From positions 4,025,001 through 4,089,000 of the forward strand of contig NZ_CP006587.1 of the NCBI RefSeq assembly GCF_000737515.1: a stretch of DNA of 64,000 nucleotides, given 5' to 3'. This document shows positions 50,242 through 61,309 of this stretch, in pieces. Both the position numbers and the translations under genes were made by a program. Below the pieces are notes generated by a model. It did not search any database. It was not told the DNA's origin and saw only the letters and a list, made by a program, of their open reading frames with translations. Every line of letters begins with the position of its first letter. Position 1 is the stretch's first letter. The DNA is from Hymenobacter sp. APR13 (GTDB taxonomy: Bacteria; Bacteroidota; Bacteroidia; Cytophagales; Hymenobacteraceae).

Positions 50242-50744
50242 AATAAAACAGAGAAAAAGGATGAGTGAAGAATGCAGAAAAACCAGCGGCTAACGGCTGT
50301 GCACGCGCACGCGCCGGCTGGCGGAAGAGCCCGGCAGATGCCGGGAGCAGCTGCCCGCAAAAACCGGGAAGCCGCTGGCAAAAGGCGGTTTGTGAAAAGC
50401 GGAAACTGCTGCTCTAGCCAGGCAGCAGCACCCAGGCATTAGCGTTGCAGAAAGAGCAGAAAAGCCACTGAGCGGCCCGCGGACGGCCCGTATCAGGGCC
50501 GCCACGTAGAAACCCAGCCGCATGCAGGCCGGTGAAATGTGAAGGAAATCAGAGTAAATATATGAACATATTTTCATGTATTTAAGTTGCCGCCCTCAGT
50601 GTTTTTCCGGTCCGGCGCGTGGGCGGGGGCTGGCAGGGGCTTTTTCCGGCACTGCCACGCCCGAAAGCCGCAAACAGCTCCGGCAAAAAATAACCGACCC
50701 GGGTTGCCGGATCGGGTACGGGAGTTGCAGCAAGTTGCGGTAGG
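50242..50744 (-). other. Long structured region upstream of the rhodanese gene
   Basis: This 503-bp gap holds no convincing gene. On the minus strand it contains, in order, the DUF3570 terminator (about 50690-50725), an AT-rich dyad ATGAA-N6-TTCAT (50562-50577) and three strong hairpins: CGGCCC/GGGCCG (50485-50502), CTGCTGC/GCAGCAG (50406-50428) and CCCGGC/GCCGGG (50330-50345). A 95-codon open frame across it has Cys/Arg-rich composition and is not credible. The hairpins suggest a structured 5' leader, but I do not recognise a known riboswitch. Confidence 0.5.
50690..50725 (-). terminator. Terminator after the DUF3570 gene
   Basis: The stem CCCGAT-CCGG / CCGG-GTCGG with a CAAC loop is followed on the minus strand by TTATTTTTTG. 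It lies 20-55 bp beyond the DUF3570 stop. Confidence 0.7.
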
Positions 50745-52019
50745 CTAGGGCAGCGTGAACGAGAGGTCGGCGCTGATGAGGTTGGCGGTCAGGCCGGTGC
50801 TCTGGCGGTAGTAGGCGTAGCGGATATCGAGGGCTTTGAACTTGGCCACCCGGCCCTTGAAAGGCGTTTTGAAGCGGCCGATGCCGTACACCGGCGAGTA
50901 GCGCAGCCCCAGCCCGAACTTGTTGGCCGAGAAATCGGCCAGGTCGTAGTCGGAGGTGTAGTACTCGTCGGTGACGGAGTGCGCCAGGTAGGGCGCGAAG
51001 TAGTCGGCGGCGGTTTGGGTGTGGTAGCGGTAGAAGGGGTAGAGCACGAAGAAGGGCGTCACCTTCACCGGCGTTTCCAGCTCAAACGTGTGGGCCGTGA
51101 TGCCGAAGTTGTCGTTGTAGAAACGGTAGTAGCCGCGCAGCTGCACCAGGTCGGTGGCGTAGTAGTTCAGGCGCAAACCCACCGGGTATTTCAGGCGCTG
51201 GCGGGGCAGCAGCTCGGTTTTGGCGGTGCCATAGGCGCCGCCGGTTTCGCGGAAGTACACCCGATGGAAGGGCGTGCTCAGCAGCCCGCGCTGGGCCACC
51301 AGCTCGGTGCTCACGGCCACCTGCAGGCGCTGGCTCAGCACCTGCGAGTACACGATGTTGAGGTTGTAGCTCTGGCGCGTGGTGCCGCCGGTTGGGTCCG
51401 GCGTGTTGCGCAGCTCCACGGGCCGGATAACCGTCACCTGATCCAGAAACACCTGGCCGGCCACGCTCAGCTCGCGGTTGCCGTCGGCGGAGGCGCGGGC
51501 CCAGGAGCCCGACACGTTGAAGGACAGGTAGTCGTACTCAGCCGAGAAGCCGGCCCCGACGCCCACAATCGTGCGCTTATCGGCCAGCTGGCGCGCCAAA
51601 CCCAGGTCGAGGTGAATGCGCGTGTCGCTAGAGGACGGCGACGAATTCACCTGGTCGATCCGGTCGGTAGAGGCCGAGGAGTAGTAGTCCAGGCCCAGGT
51701 TGGCCGACAGCCGGGTGGCCGAGTCCAGCGGCACGTTCAGGATGATGGTGGGCGTGAGGTCGGTGAGCTGCTGGGTGCCGATGCCGCCTTCCACGGCGCC
51801 GCGGTTGCCATCCTGCGAGTAGTAGCTGGTGAGGATGTTCAGCTCGGTTTCGCCGTGGTTGCTGGGGTTGGGCGGGCTGGGCGCGGTGGTGTTGGGCGTG
51901 CCGAAGCCGTCGATGCGGTTGGGCGTGGGCGTGGCCTGGGACCAGGCCAGCGCGGGCAGCAGCGCCAGCAGCAGGGCCGCGGCGCCGCGCGGCACGAAGG
52001 GAGAAGAAGTGTGGTGCAT
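50745..52019 (-). CDS. DUF3570-family outer-membrane beta-barrel protein
   Basis: A 424-residue exported protein with a signal peptide ending LPALAWS-Q. It begins with the family block ELNILTSYYSQDGNRGAVEGGIGTQQLTDLTPTIIL and continues as alternating amphipathic strands to the C-terminal ADLSFTLP, typical of an outer-membrane barrel. DUF3570 proteins are almost always encoded with DUF4266, ApbE and thioredoxin-like genes, exactly as here, and their role is unknown. It is the last gene of that operon. The ATG at 52019 is used. Confidence 0.9.
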   Translation of the reverse strand: MHHTSSPFVPRGAAALLLALLPALAWSQATPTPNRIDGFGTPNTTAPSPPNPSNHGETELNILTSYYSQDGNRGAVEGGIGTQQLTDLTPTIILNVPLDSATRLSANLGLDYYSSASTDRIDQVNSSPSSSDTRIHLDLGLARQLADKRTIVGVGAGFSAEYDYLSFNVSGSWARASADGNRELSVAGQVFLDQVTVIRPVELRNTPDPTGGTTRQSYNLNIVYSQVLSQRLQVAVSTELVAQRGLLSTPFHRVYFRETGGAYGTAKTELLPRQRLKYPVGLRLNYYATDLVQLRGYYRFYNDNFGITAHTFELETPVKVTPFFVLYPFYRYHTQTAADYFAPYLAHSVTDEYYTSDYDLADFSANKFGLGLRYSPVYGIGRFKTPFKGRVAKFKALDIRYAYYRQSTGLTANLISADLSFTLP

Positions 52020-52106
52020 GGAAGGTCGGGTAGCAAAAAGCAGGAATCAGGAAAAAGCCAGGCCCGGGCCCCCTGTAGGGTTGCGCCTGGCTGGCGGCGT
52101 CAGGGG

Positions 52107-52352
52107 TCAGTTGCAGCCGCAGCCGCCGCCCACTTTGCCGCCGTTGGCCCCGCCGGCGCCTTCGCGGTAGCTCTGGAAGTTGGTTTCGTACACCTCAATG
52201 CGCTTGTTGCTCAGCTTCATGTCCTCGTCGTTGAGGTACACTTTCTGGTAGGCCGCCACCGAGACGCAGCTGCTCAGGCCGCTGCCGCCGGCCAGCAGCA
52301 GGCCACCCAGCGCCAGCCGGGCAAAGTTGGGGAGAGTCATAGGGTTGGTCAT
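52107..52352 (-). CDS. DUF4266-family small lipoprotein
   Basis: An 81-residue lipoprotein: signal region FARLALGGLLLAGGSGLSSC with the lipobox cysteine at residue 29, then the family block VAAYQKVYLNDEDMKLSNKRIEVYETNF and the end YREGAGGANGGKVGGGCGCN. The C-terminal GGGCGCN with two cysteines is the striking feature and resembles a metal- or thiol-reactive tail. The ATG at 52352 overlaps the apbE stop by 4 bp (ATGA); a second ATG at 52340 is equally possible. It lies between apbE and DUF3570. Confidence 0.92.
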   Translation of the reverse strand: MTNPMTLPNFARLALGGLLLAGGSGLSSCVSVAAYQKVYLNDEDMKLSNKRIEVYETNFQSYREGAGGANGGKVGGGCGCN

Positions 52353-53464
52353 GGGGTTGGGGCGGCCGTTTTGGCGGGCTGCGTGGAGTAGTAGTTCAGG
52401 GCCATACCCTTGGATGCCAGGGTGCGGCCGTCGTTGGTGATGAGCGTGCAGTCCACGCCTTTGAGCTTGTTGATGAAGGCCAGGCCGGCCTCGGGGCCTT
52501 TCACGAACACCACCTCGTCGAGGCCATCGGCCAGCTCCACATCGGGGCAGATGATGGTGACCGAGCGCAGGCCGGTGGCCGGATAGCCGGTTTTGGGGTC
52601 GATGATGTGGCCGTAGTACTGGCCTTTCACCGTGAAATACTGCTCGTAGTTGCCGGCCGTCACCACGGCCACGTCGGTCACCGTCAGCCACGACGACACC
52701 GACTGCGGGTAGGCCGGGTCGCCGATGGCAATGCGCCACAGCGAGCCGTCGGCCTGCCGGCCCCAGCACGACACGTCGCCGGAGCCGTTGATGAGGCCGC
52801 CCCGAATGCCCATCTGCCGCATCAGGGCCTGGGCGCGGCGCACCCCATAGCCCTGCAGGATGCCGGCCAGGTTCAGGCGCATGCCCTTGTCCTGCAGCAT
52901 CACGGAGTGCGTGGCCGGGTCGAGCAGTACCTTGCGGTAGTCGATGCGGCGCACGGAGGCTTTTACCACTTCCGGAGCCGGCAAAGCGGCGTGCTCCTGC
53001 TTGTCGAACTTGTAGATCTTCTCGCCGCCGGCGAAGGTGATGTCGAAGGCGCCGTCGCTGAGGGCCGAGAGCTTGAGCGTGCGCTGAATCAAATCGTACA
53101 CCTCTTGGTCGACGATTACCGGCCGCAGCCCCGCCGCGCGGTTGATCTGGGTGATCTGCGAGGTGGAATCCCAGTAGGAGCACAGCCGGTCGATGCGCTG
53201 GCCTTCCCGGATGCCGGCCCGCACCGCCCGCCACGCCAGCGAGTCGTCGTCGGAGACGGCCGTGAATGTGAAGTGCGAGCCCATCAGGTGGGCCGAGCGG
53301 GTGAAGTTGCGCGTTTTAGCCGGCGCACCGGTGGCCGGGGCCTTCCCCGCTGCCGCCGTCTGCGCGTGAGTTGGGCAGGCGCCGGCCAGCAGGCTGCCGA
53401 AAGCTAACAGCAACGGCGCTTTCCGCGAAAGGAAAGCGCCGGACCATGTGAGAAGAGTGCGCAC
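52349..53464 (-). CDS. FAD:protein FMN transferase (ApbE), variant
   Basis: A 371-residue exported ApbE. It starts at a GTG (53464) with a signal peptide ending CPTHA-QT. Family motifs are recognisable: LMGSHFTFT, LCSYWDSTSQITQINR, LSDGAFDITFAGG, LINGSGDV, HIIDPKTGYPATG and ADGLDEVVFV. ApbE attaches FMN from FAD to Ser/Thr of periplasmic proteins. Two usually conserved spots differ: DLGGIAKGY is NLAGILQGY, and ADALATALFV is ADGLDEVVFV. It lies between thioredoxin and DUF4266 genes; no clear FMN-target motif is seen in the neighbours. Confidence 0.92.
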   Translation of the reverse strand: MRTLLTWSGAFLSRKAPLLLAFGSLLAGACPTHAQTAAAGKAPATGAPAKTRNFTRSAHLMGSHFTFTAVSDDDSLAWRAVRAGIREGQRIDRLCSYWDSTSQITQINRAAGLRPVIVDQEVYDLIQRTLKLSALSDGAFDITFAGGEKIYKFDKQEHAALPAPEVVKASVRRIDYRKVLLDPATHSVMLQDKGMRLNLAGILQGYGVRRAQALMRQMGIRGGLINGSGDVSCWGRQADGSLWRIAIGDPAYPQSVSSWLTVTDVAVVTAGNYEQYFTVKGQYYGHIIDPKTGYPATGLRSVTIICPDVELADGLDEVVFVKGPEAGLAFINKLKGVDCTLITNDGRTLASKGMALNYYSTQPAKTAAPTP

Positions 53465-53469
53465 CGGAG

Positions 53470-53931
53470 TTATTTCTTAGCCAGCAGTTGCGAGAGGTAG
53501 GCGTCGTAGGCCGTGGCCCCGCCGGGGCGGTAGCCGGTTTTGGCCAGCACCTTGCCCTCGGGGGAGAGCAGCACCACCAGCGGAAACGCACCTTCCTTGT
53601 TGAGCTGGGCCGCGGCCTGCTCGTTGATTTTGGTCTGGGTGGCGGGCAGCTTGTTTTTCTTGCTGCGCGGGAAATCGAAGCGGGCCAGCACGAATTTGTC
53701 TTTGGCAAACTGCTCGAACTCCGGCTTATCGAATACTTCCTGCTTGAGCATGATGCAGGGCTTGCACCAGTCGGAGCCCGAAAAAACGGCCAGCACGGGC
53801 TTGTTGGTGGCTTTGGCCTGCTGCATGGCGGCCGTCAGATCGGTGTTCCAGGAAGCGGGAGCCGTCTGGGCCTGGGCCCGGGCACCAACGGTGATCAGCA
53901 GAGCGGAGAGGCAAAGGGCAGGGAAGCGCAT
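53470..53931 (-). CDS. Periplasmic thioredoxin-like protein
   Basis: A 153-residue thioredoxin-fold protein with a signal peptide (MRFPALCLSALLITVGARAQA) and the active site SDWCKPCIMLKQEVF (WCKPC at about residue 55). Further landmarks are KFVLARFDF and the cis-Pro in GAFPLVVLLSPEG. It should reduce or isomerise disulfides outside the cytoplasm. It is the first gene of the operon leading to apbE (5 bp on), DUF4266 and DUF3570. A CTTAAG-N5-CTTAAG site lies about 90 bp upstream. Confidence 0.95.
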   Translation of the reverse strand: MRFPALCLSALLITVGARAQAQTAPASWNTDLTAAMQQAKATNKPVLAVFSGSDWCKPCIMLKQEVFDKPEFEQFAKDKFVLARFDFPRSKKNKLPATQTKINEQAAAQLNKEGAFPLVVLLSPEGKVLAKTGYRPGGATAYDAYLSQLLAKK

Positions 53932-54019
53932 GGGCGGAAACAGGTCAGGTGAAGAATTAAAATCAAATTAAAACATAAACCGTGCTACCCGTACGATCCC
54001 CGCCCCGGATTGGTGCAAT

Positions 54020-54036
54020 CTTAAGTTGATCTTAAG
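54020..54036. promoter_or_regulatory. Candidate response-regulator operator, site A
   Basis: CTTAAG-TTGAT-CTTAAG, an 11-bp-period direct repeat, lies 89 bp upstream of the thioredoxin-gene ATG and just after the Rieske gene. Matching sites occur at 54734 and 61180. Direct repeats one helical turn apart suit an OmpR-type regulator dimer. Confidence 0.65.
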
Positions 54037-54042
54037 GCAGCG

Positions 54043-54474
54043 CTAGCCCGTGATGCGCAGGGACGTGCCGGTTTGCACCACGGTGTACTGCTTAAGGCCC
54101 TGCGACACCGGCCCACTCACCACGGCGCCTCCCACCGTAAACACGGCGTTGTGGTTGGGGCAGATAAAGCGGCTCTGGCTTTGGTTGAAGTACACGCTGG
54201 TGCCTTGGTGGGGGCAGGGAGCCTGGAAGGCAACGTAGGCGCCGGCCGTGGTCTTGGCCACTATCACGTCGCGGTTGGGCCCGTAGATGTAGCCTTTGGC
54301 GGCGTCGTTGAGGTCGGCGCTGCTGCTGGCCGTCAGGTCCACGGTGAAGTCGACGTTGGTGGCCGGAGTGGGGGCCGGGTCGCTGCTTTTGCTGCCGCAG
54401 CCGCCCAGGCACACCGACGCCACCAGGGCCGTGGCCCCCATGCCAAAAAGCTGCAGAAATTCTTTGCGGTCCAT
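54043..54474 (-). CDS. Rieske [2Fe-2S] protein, exported
   Basis: A 143-residue protein with a twin-segment N-terminus (MDRKEFLQLFGMGATALVASVCLGGC) that looks like a lipoprotein or Tat-like signal, the cysteine being a lipobox candidate. The Rieske cluster ligands are CPHQG and CPNHNA (CxH...CxxH), bound in the periplasm. Such stand-alone Rieske proteins are electron carriers. It is transcribed towards the thioredoxin/apbE operon, 112 bp away, and may feed or accept electrons from it. The ATG at 54474 is preferred to one six codons earlier. Confidence 0.9.
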   Translation of the reverse strand: MDRKEFLQLFGMGATALVASVCLGGCGSKSSDPAPTPATNVDFTVDLTASSSADLNDAAKGYIYGPNRDVIVAKTTAGAYVAFQAPCPHQGTSVYFNQSQSRFICPNHNAVFTVGGAVVSGPVSQGLKQYTVVQTGTSLRITG

Positions 54475-54628
54475 TGCGGAAGGAGTGGCCATAGGGGGCG
54501 AAGGCTGGGAATGAGAAGCTAAATCAAGAACGAGGAAAGCCGCCTGCGCGGATTGCCGCGGCCGCCCGGCGTCTGCCGCACCGGCCGGCAGACGCCAGGT
54601 TGCCGATGAGGCCGGTGGCCCGGGCAGG

Positions 54629-54647
54629 CCGAAGAAGCGCAGTCGGC
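54629..54647. other. Conserved leader motif, copy 1
   Basis: CCGAAGAAGCGCAGTCGGC (19 bp) lies in the 295-bp gap before the Rieske gene. The same motif with one change occurs at 60630 before the RND pump gene. It is not part of a recognised repeat family and not coding. Confidence 0.5.
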
Positions 54648-54733
54648 TGGCAATCAGGCATTCTGGAGGGCAGCCGCAGGAAATGGAATCAGGCGAATAA
54701 CGAGGTTGTAAGTGAAATTCAGGTGAGTCAGAC

Positions 54734-54750
54734 CTTAATATTCACTTAAA
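54734..54750. promoter_or_regulatory. Candidate response-regulator operator, site B
   Basis: CTTAAT-ATTCA-CTTAAA, again with an 11-bp period, lies between the adaptor-protein gene stop and the Rieske gene, about 260 bp from the latter's start. Confidence 0.6.
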
Positions 54751-54769
54751 AAACGAGGTTCGGTGTCCG

Positions 54770-55975
54770 CTACTCGTCGCCCTGGCCTTTACTATGCTCG
54801 GCGGCCAGAAAGTAGGCGCCGTGCTGCACCACGCGCAGGGTGTCGCGCACGGGCGTCAGCAGGGCCACGGCTACGTCGCCGTGGGCGGTGGCGCCGGGGC
54901 GGAGCTGGATGCGCCGGAAGGTGGCGGTGCTGTCGGTGGTGGCGGTCTGCACGTAGGCGTAGCTCATTTCCCCGGCTTGAATGATGGCGTCTTCGGGTAG
55001 GGTGCGCACGCGCTGGCCGGCCGTTTGGATGCGGGCGGCCACGTACTGGCCCGGCAGCAGGTTGTCGGCGTCGTTGCCTTCGAGGTGGGCATGCACGGCA
55101 ACTGTGCGGGCGTCGTCGTCGAAGGCCTTGCCCACCAGAAACACCCGGGCCCGCAGCACCGGGCCGCTGGTGCCGCGGGCCGGCACCGTAAACAGAATGG
55201 GCTGGCCCAGCTGCACGCGGGCAATGTCGCGCTCAAACACCTTCAGCTGTAGGTGCAAATCGGAGCGGTCTACCACTTCTACCAGCACGTCGGCGGGGTT
55301 CACAAACTGGCCGGGGTTGATGCTCACCGTTTTCACGTAGCCGCCCAGCGGCGTGGTGAGCGTGACGGTGGGCTGGATCTGGCCGGAGGCCGCCAGGCGG
55401 CTGGCCGAGATGTTGAGCTGGGCCAGCTGAGCGGCCAGGCTGCGCTGACTGGCCTGCTCGGTGGCATAGTCGGCCTGGGCCTGCTGCAGCTTGCGCTTGG
55501 CGCCCACGTCTTCCACATCCAGAATGCGCTGGCGCTCCAGCTCCTGGCTCAGGAAGCGGGAGCGGGCTAGGCTTTGCAGGTAGTCCTGCTGCAGCTTGAG
55601 GTAGTCGGGGTGGCGCAGCACGGCCACCACCGCGCCTTTTTTCACGAACTGCCCGGGCAGCACCTTCACCTGCTGCACATAGCCACCCAGCACCGCCGAT
55701 ATGGACACCATGTTCTGCGGCGGCACGTCGATGACGCCGTTGGCCATCACCTCGGAGGCCATGTTCTGGCGCGTAAACCCGCCCAGCGTAATGCCGGCGG
55801 CCCGGGCCTGGGCGGCGGAAATCGTGACCAGGTCGGGGTTGGCGGGAGCGGCCGGCGGGGCGGGCGGCGCGGCGGCATCGGCCTGGGTGGAAGCGCCGCC
55901 GTTGCAGGCGGCCAGCAGGCCCGCCAGCGTGGGCATCAGCAAAAAGAGCGTCAGGGAGGAAGAAGCGGATTTCAT
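54770..55975 (-). CDS. RND efflux periplasmic adaptor (CusB/CzcB-like lipoprotein)
   Basis: A 401-residue membrane-fusion protein. It starts at the ATG at 55975 with a lipoprotein signal (LAGLLAAC, cysteine about residue 24) and Ala/Pro linker. It contains the lipoyl-like halves (GGYVQQVKVLPGQFVKKGAVVAVL and LGGYVKTVSINPGQFVNPADVLVEV), a helical hairpin between them (YLQSLARSRFLSQELERQRIL) and a beta-barrel domain. It links the inner-membrane pump to the outer-membrane channel. It is the last gene of the efflux operon. Confidence 0.93.
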   Translation of the reverse strand: MKSASSSLTLFLLMPTLAGLLAACNGGASTQADAAAPPAPPAAPANPDLVTISAAQARAAGITLGGFTRQNMASEVMANGVIDVPPQNMVSISAVLGGYVQQVKVLPGQFVKKGAVVAVLRHPDYLKLQQDYLQSLARSRFLSQELERQRILDVEDVGAKRKLQQAQADYATEQASQRSLAAQLAQLNISASRLAASGQIQPTVTLTTPLGGYVKTVSINPGQFVNPADVLVEVVDRSDLHLQLKVFERDIARVQLGQPILFTVPARGTSGPVLRARVFLVGKAFDDDARTVAVHAHLEGNDADNLLPGQYVAARIQTAGQRVRTLPEDAIIQAGEMSYAYVQTATTDSTATFRRIQLRPGATAHGDVAVALLTPVRDTLRVVQHGAYFLAAEHSKGQGDE

Positions 55976-57274
55976 ATGGCAAAAGCGCCTGGGCGCGGGA
56001 TAAACAGAGGAAGATATTGGGGAAGAAAAGCGGCGCATCAGTCGGTGCCGCTGAGGCCCTGCAGGGCAATGACGTACTCGTTGTACTGCTGCACCTGGTC
56101 GAGGTAGGCTTGCTGGATCTGCCAGGCCGGCTCGGTGTTCACCACGTAGGTCACGTAGTCGATGTCGCCGGCTCGAAAGCTCTTTTCAGCGGTGCTCAAA
56201 ATGAGTTTCGCCTGGGGCAAAGCATACTGCTCGTAGTAGCTGAGCGAGGCGCGGGCGCGGGCAAGCTGCTGCCGGATCTGGCCCAGCTGGCCGGAAAGCT
56301 GGGTGGTGGCGTAGGTGAGCTGGCTGGCCGCCACCTGCTCGCCGAGGCGGGCCGCCGCAATGCGACCCTTCTGCGCGCCGCCCAGCAGCGGCACCGAAAT
56401 ACCGCCCTGCACCACCTGAAAGCCGCGCTCCTTGTTGATGGTCTGGTTGAAGTAGCCCACCCGCACGTCGGGCAGGCGGCGCAGCTGCTCCACGCGGGTC
56501 TGCAGCTGGCTTTGCGCCACTTCCTGCTGCAAGAGGCCCAGGGTGGGGTTGGAGTCGGGGGAGAGGGTGGCCGTATCGGCGGGGCTGAGCTGGGCCACGA
56601 GGCTGGCGCTGGTGTCGATGGCGGCCGGCAGGCCGCTGCCCAGCAGCAGCGCCAGCTGCTGTTGGCGCACGGCCAGCTCGGTGGCCGTGGTGGCCAGCCG
56701 GTTCTGCAGCTCCCGCGAGCGAGCCTCGGCCGACACCTGCTCCAGACGGTTGGTTTCGCCTACCTGGTAGCGGATGCGGGCGGCCCGGGCGGCCCGGCGG
56801 TAGAGGCTGTCCTGGCGGCGCAGTAGGGCGGCGCGGCGGTACGTGAGCAGCAGCTGCGAGTAGCTGCTGCGGATGTTCTGGCTTAGCTCGCGGCGCTGCA
56901 CGCGGCCGCGCTGCTCGGCCGTGAGGGCCTGGCTTTCCAGCAGCCGGCGTTGGGCGGCGTACACGTTAGGCAGGGCCGTTTGCTGAATGACGTTGAAGCT
57001 CTGGTCAATCAGGCCGCCCGAAATCTGGCCCCGCTGGTAGTCGAGCACAGTGCGCGGAATGTCGTAGCCGGTGCGGGTGAGGGCCCGCTGCTGCTGCACC
57101 TGCAGCGCCGACGACTGCACCGACAGGTTCTGGCTAAGGCCGGTTTGCAATGCCTGTTGCAAGGTAAGCGGGCCGGTAGGGGCGGGGGCGGTTTGGGCAG
57201 AGCTGCTGAAGGGTAGCAGCAGGAGGAGCAACGCCAAGCCTAACGCAAGGGCCTCACCCCCCGGCCCCTCTCCT

Positions 57275-60463
<3,189 letters not shown>

Positions 60464-60629
60464 CAGAAGTCGGGTAGAAGAAGAAAAGGAAGCTGGCCGG
60501 AGCACGGGCAGCCGGCCGGCACAGCTCTACAGGCGCGGCTAAAAGCTGCACCGGAGTTGCCGCAGCCGCTCAGCCACCTGGCGCAACAGCGGGGCGCGCT
60601 CAGGGGCAGACCGCTCTACGGGTAGCTAC

Positions 60630-60648
60630 CCGAAGAAACGCAGTCGGC
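60630..60648. other. Conserved leader motif, copy 2
   Basis: CCGAAGAAACGCAGTCGGC differs at one base from the motif at 54629-54647. It lies in the 240-bp gap between the small exported protein gene and the pump gene. Confidence 0.5.
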
Positions 60649-60703
60649 AGGAAATAAAACAGAAGGAGGGAGGCGCCACCAAAGCGGCGCCGGGCACGCG
60701 GCG

Positions 60704-61102
60704 CTAGGCGCAGGGCGGCTGCCAGCGGCCCGAGGCGTGGCCGCTGGGGCAGCAGGGGTGGGCGGCCGGCTGGTAGGCCGGGGCGGGCCAGCTGGCAAAC
60801 GCCACGGGCAGCACCAGCACGGTGGGCAGCACGCATACCACCGGCACGGCGGCGTGGTGGCAGTCGTGCAGGGGCAGGTCCTGGTGCTCGGTGGGGGTGC
60901 GGCCGGTGTGCGTCTGGCGGCCGGTGCTGCTGTAGTGCAGCACCAGAAACTCGCCGAAGCTGAGGGAGCCAGGCAGGGCCTGGTGCTGGCGGTAGTGCTC
61001 CAGCAGGCGCGGCAGCCGGCCCAGCTCGGCCAGGTCGTGGCGCGGCAGCAGGCTGCTGGCCAGCATCAGCACACTCAGCAACAGGGAAACGAGACTTCTC
61101 AT
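60704..61102 (-). CDS. Exported His/Cys-containing protein of the efflux operon
   Basis: A 132-residue protein with an N-terminal hydrophobic signal (MRSLVSLLLSVLMLASSLLP) and a second hydrophobic stretch (VPVVCVLPTVLVLPVAFA). Possible metal ligands cluster in HDCHHAAVP and HPCCPSGH. It is the first gene of the efflux operon on this strand and is divergent from the two-component system. A metal-binding role is inferred from composition and position only; no family recognised. Confidence 0.75.
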   Translation of the reverse strand: MRSLVSLLLSVLMLASSLLPRHDLAELGRLPRLLEHYRQHQALPGSLSFGEFLVLHYSSTGRQTHTGRTPTEHQDLPLHDCHHAAVPVVCVLPTVLVLPVAFASWPAPAYQPAAHPCCPSGHASGRWQPPCA

Positions 61103-61179
61103 ACCAAAGACGGGCCCGGCCGGGCCGGATTTGATGCTGCAAAGAACGGCACCGCGCCTTAGCGGGGCCTTACAACCAA

Positions 61180-61196
61180 CTTAAAGTTTTCTTAAA
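61180..61196. promoter_or_regulatory. Candidate response-regulator operator, site C
   Basis: CTTAAA-GTTTT-CTTAAA with an 11-bp period lies in the 207-bp divergent gap between the efflux operon (start 61102) and the response-regulator gene (start 61310), placed to control both. Confidence 0.7.
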
Positions 61197-61309
61197 ATGC
61201 CATTTTGCCGCCGCTGGCGGGCATCTTGCCGCCGGGTTTGTAGTTAGGTTCGCAGACTGTTTCGCGGCGGCCGGCTGGTGCCGCGCGCCATTTCGCTACG
61301 CCTGGCCTT

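Noticed and set aside
50290..50577. 95-codon open frame in the rhodanese leader
   Set aside because: Cys/Arg/Ser-rich composition, no signal or domain; the hairpins explain the conservation-like look better.
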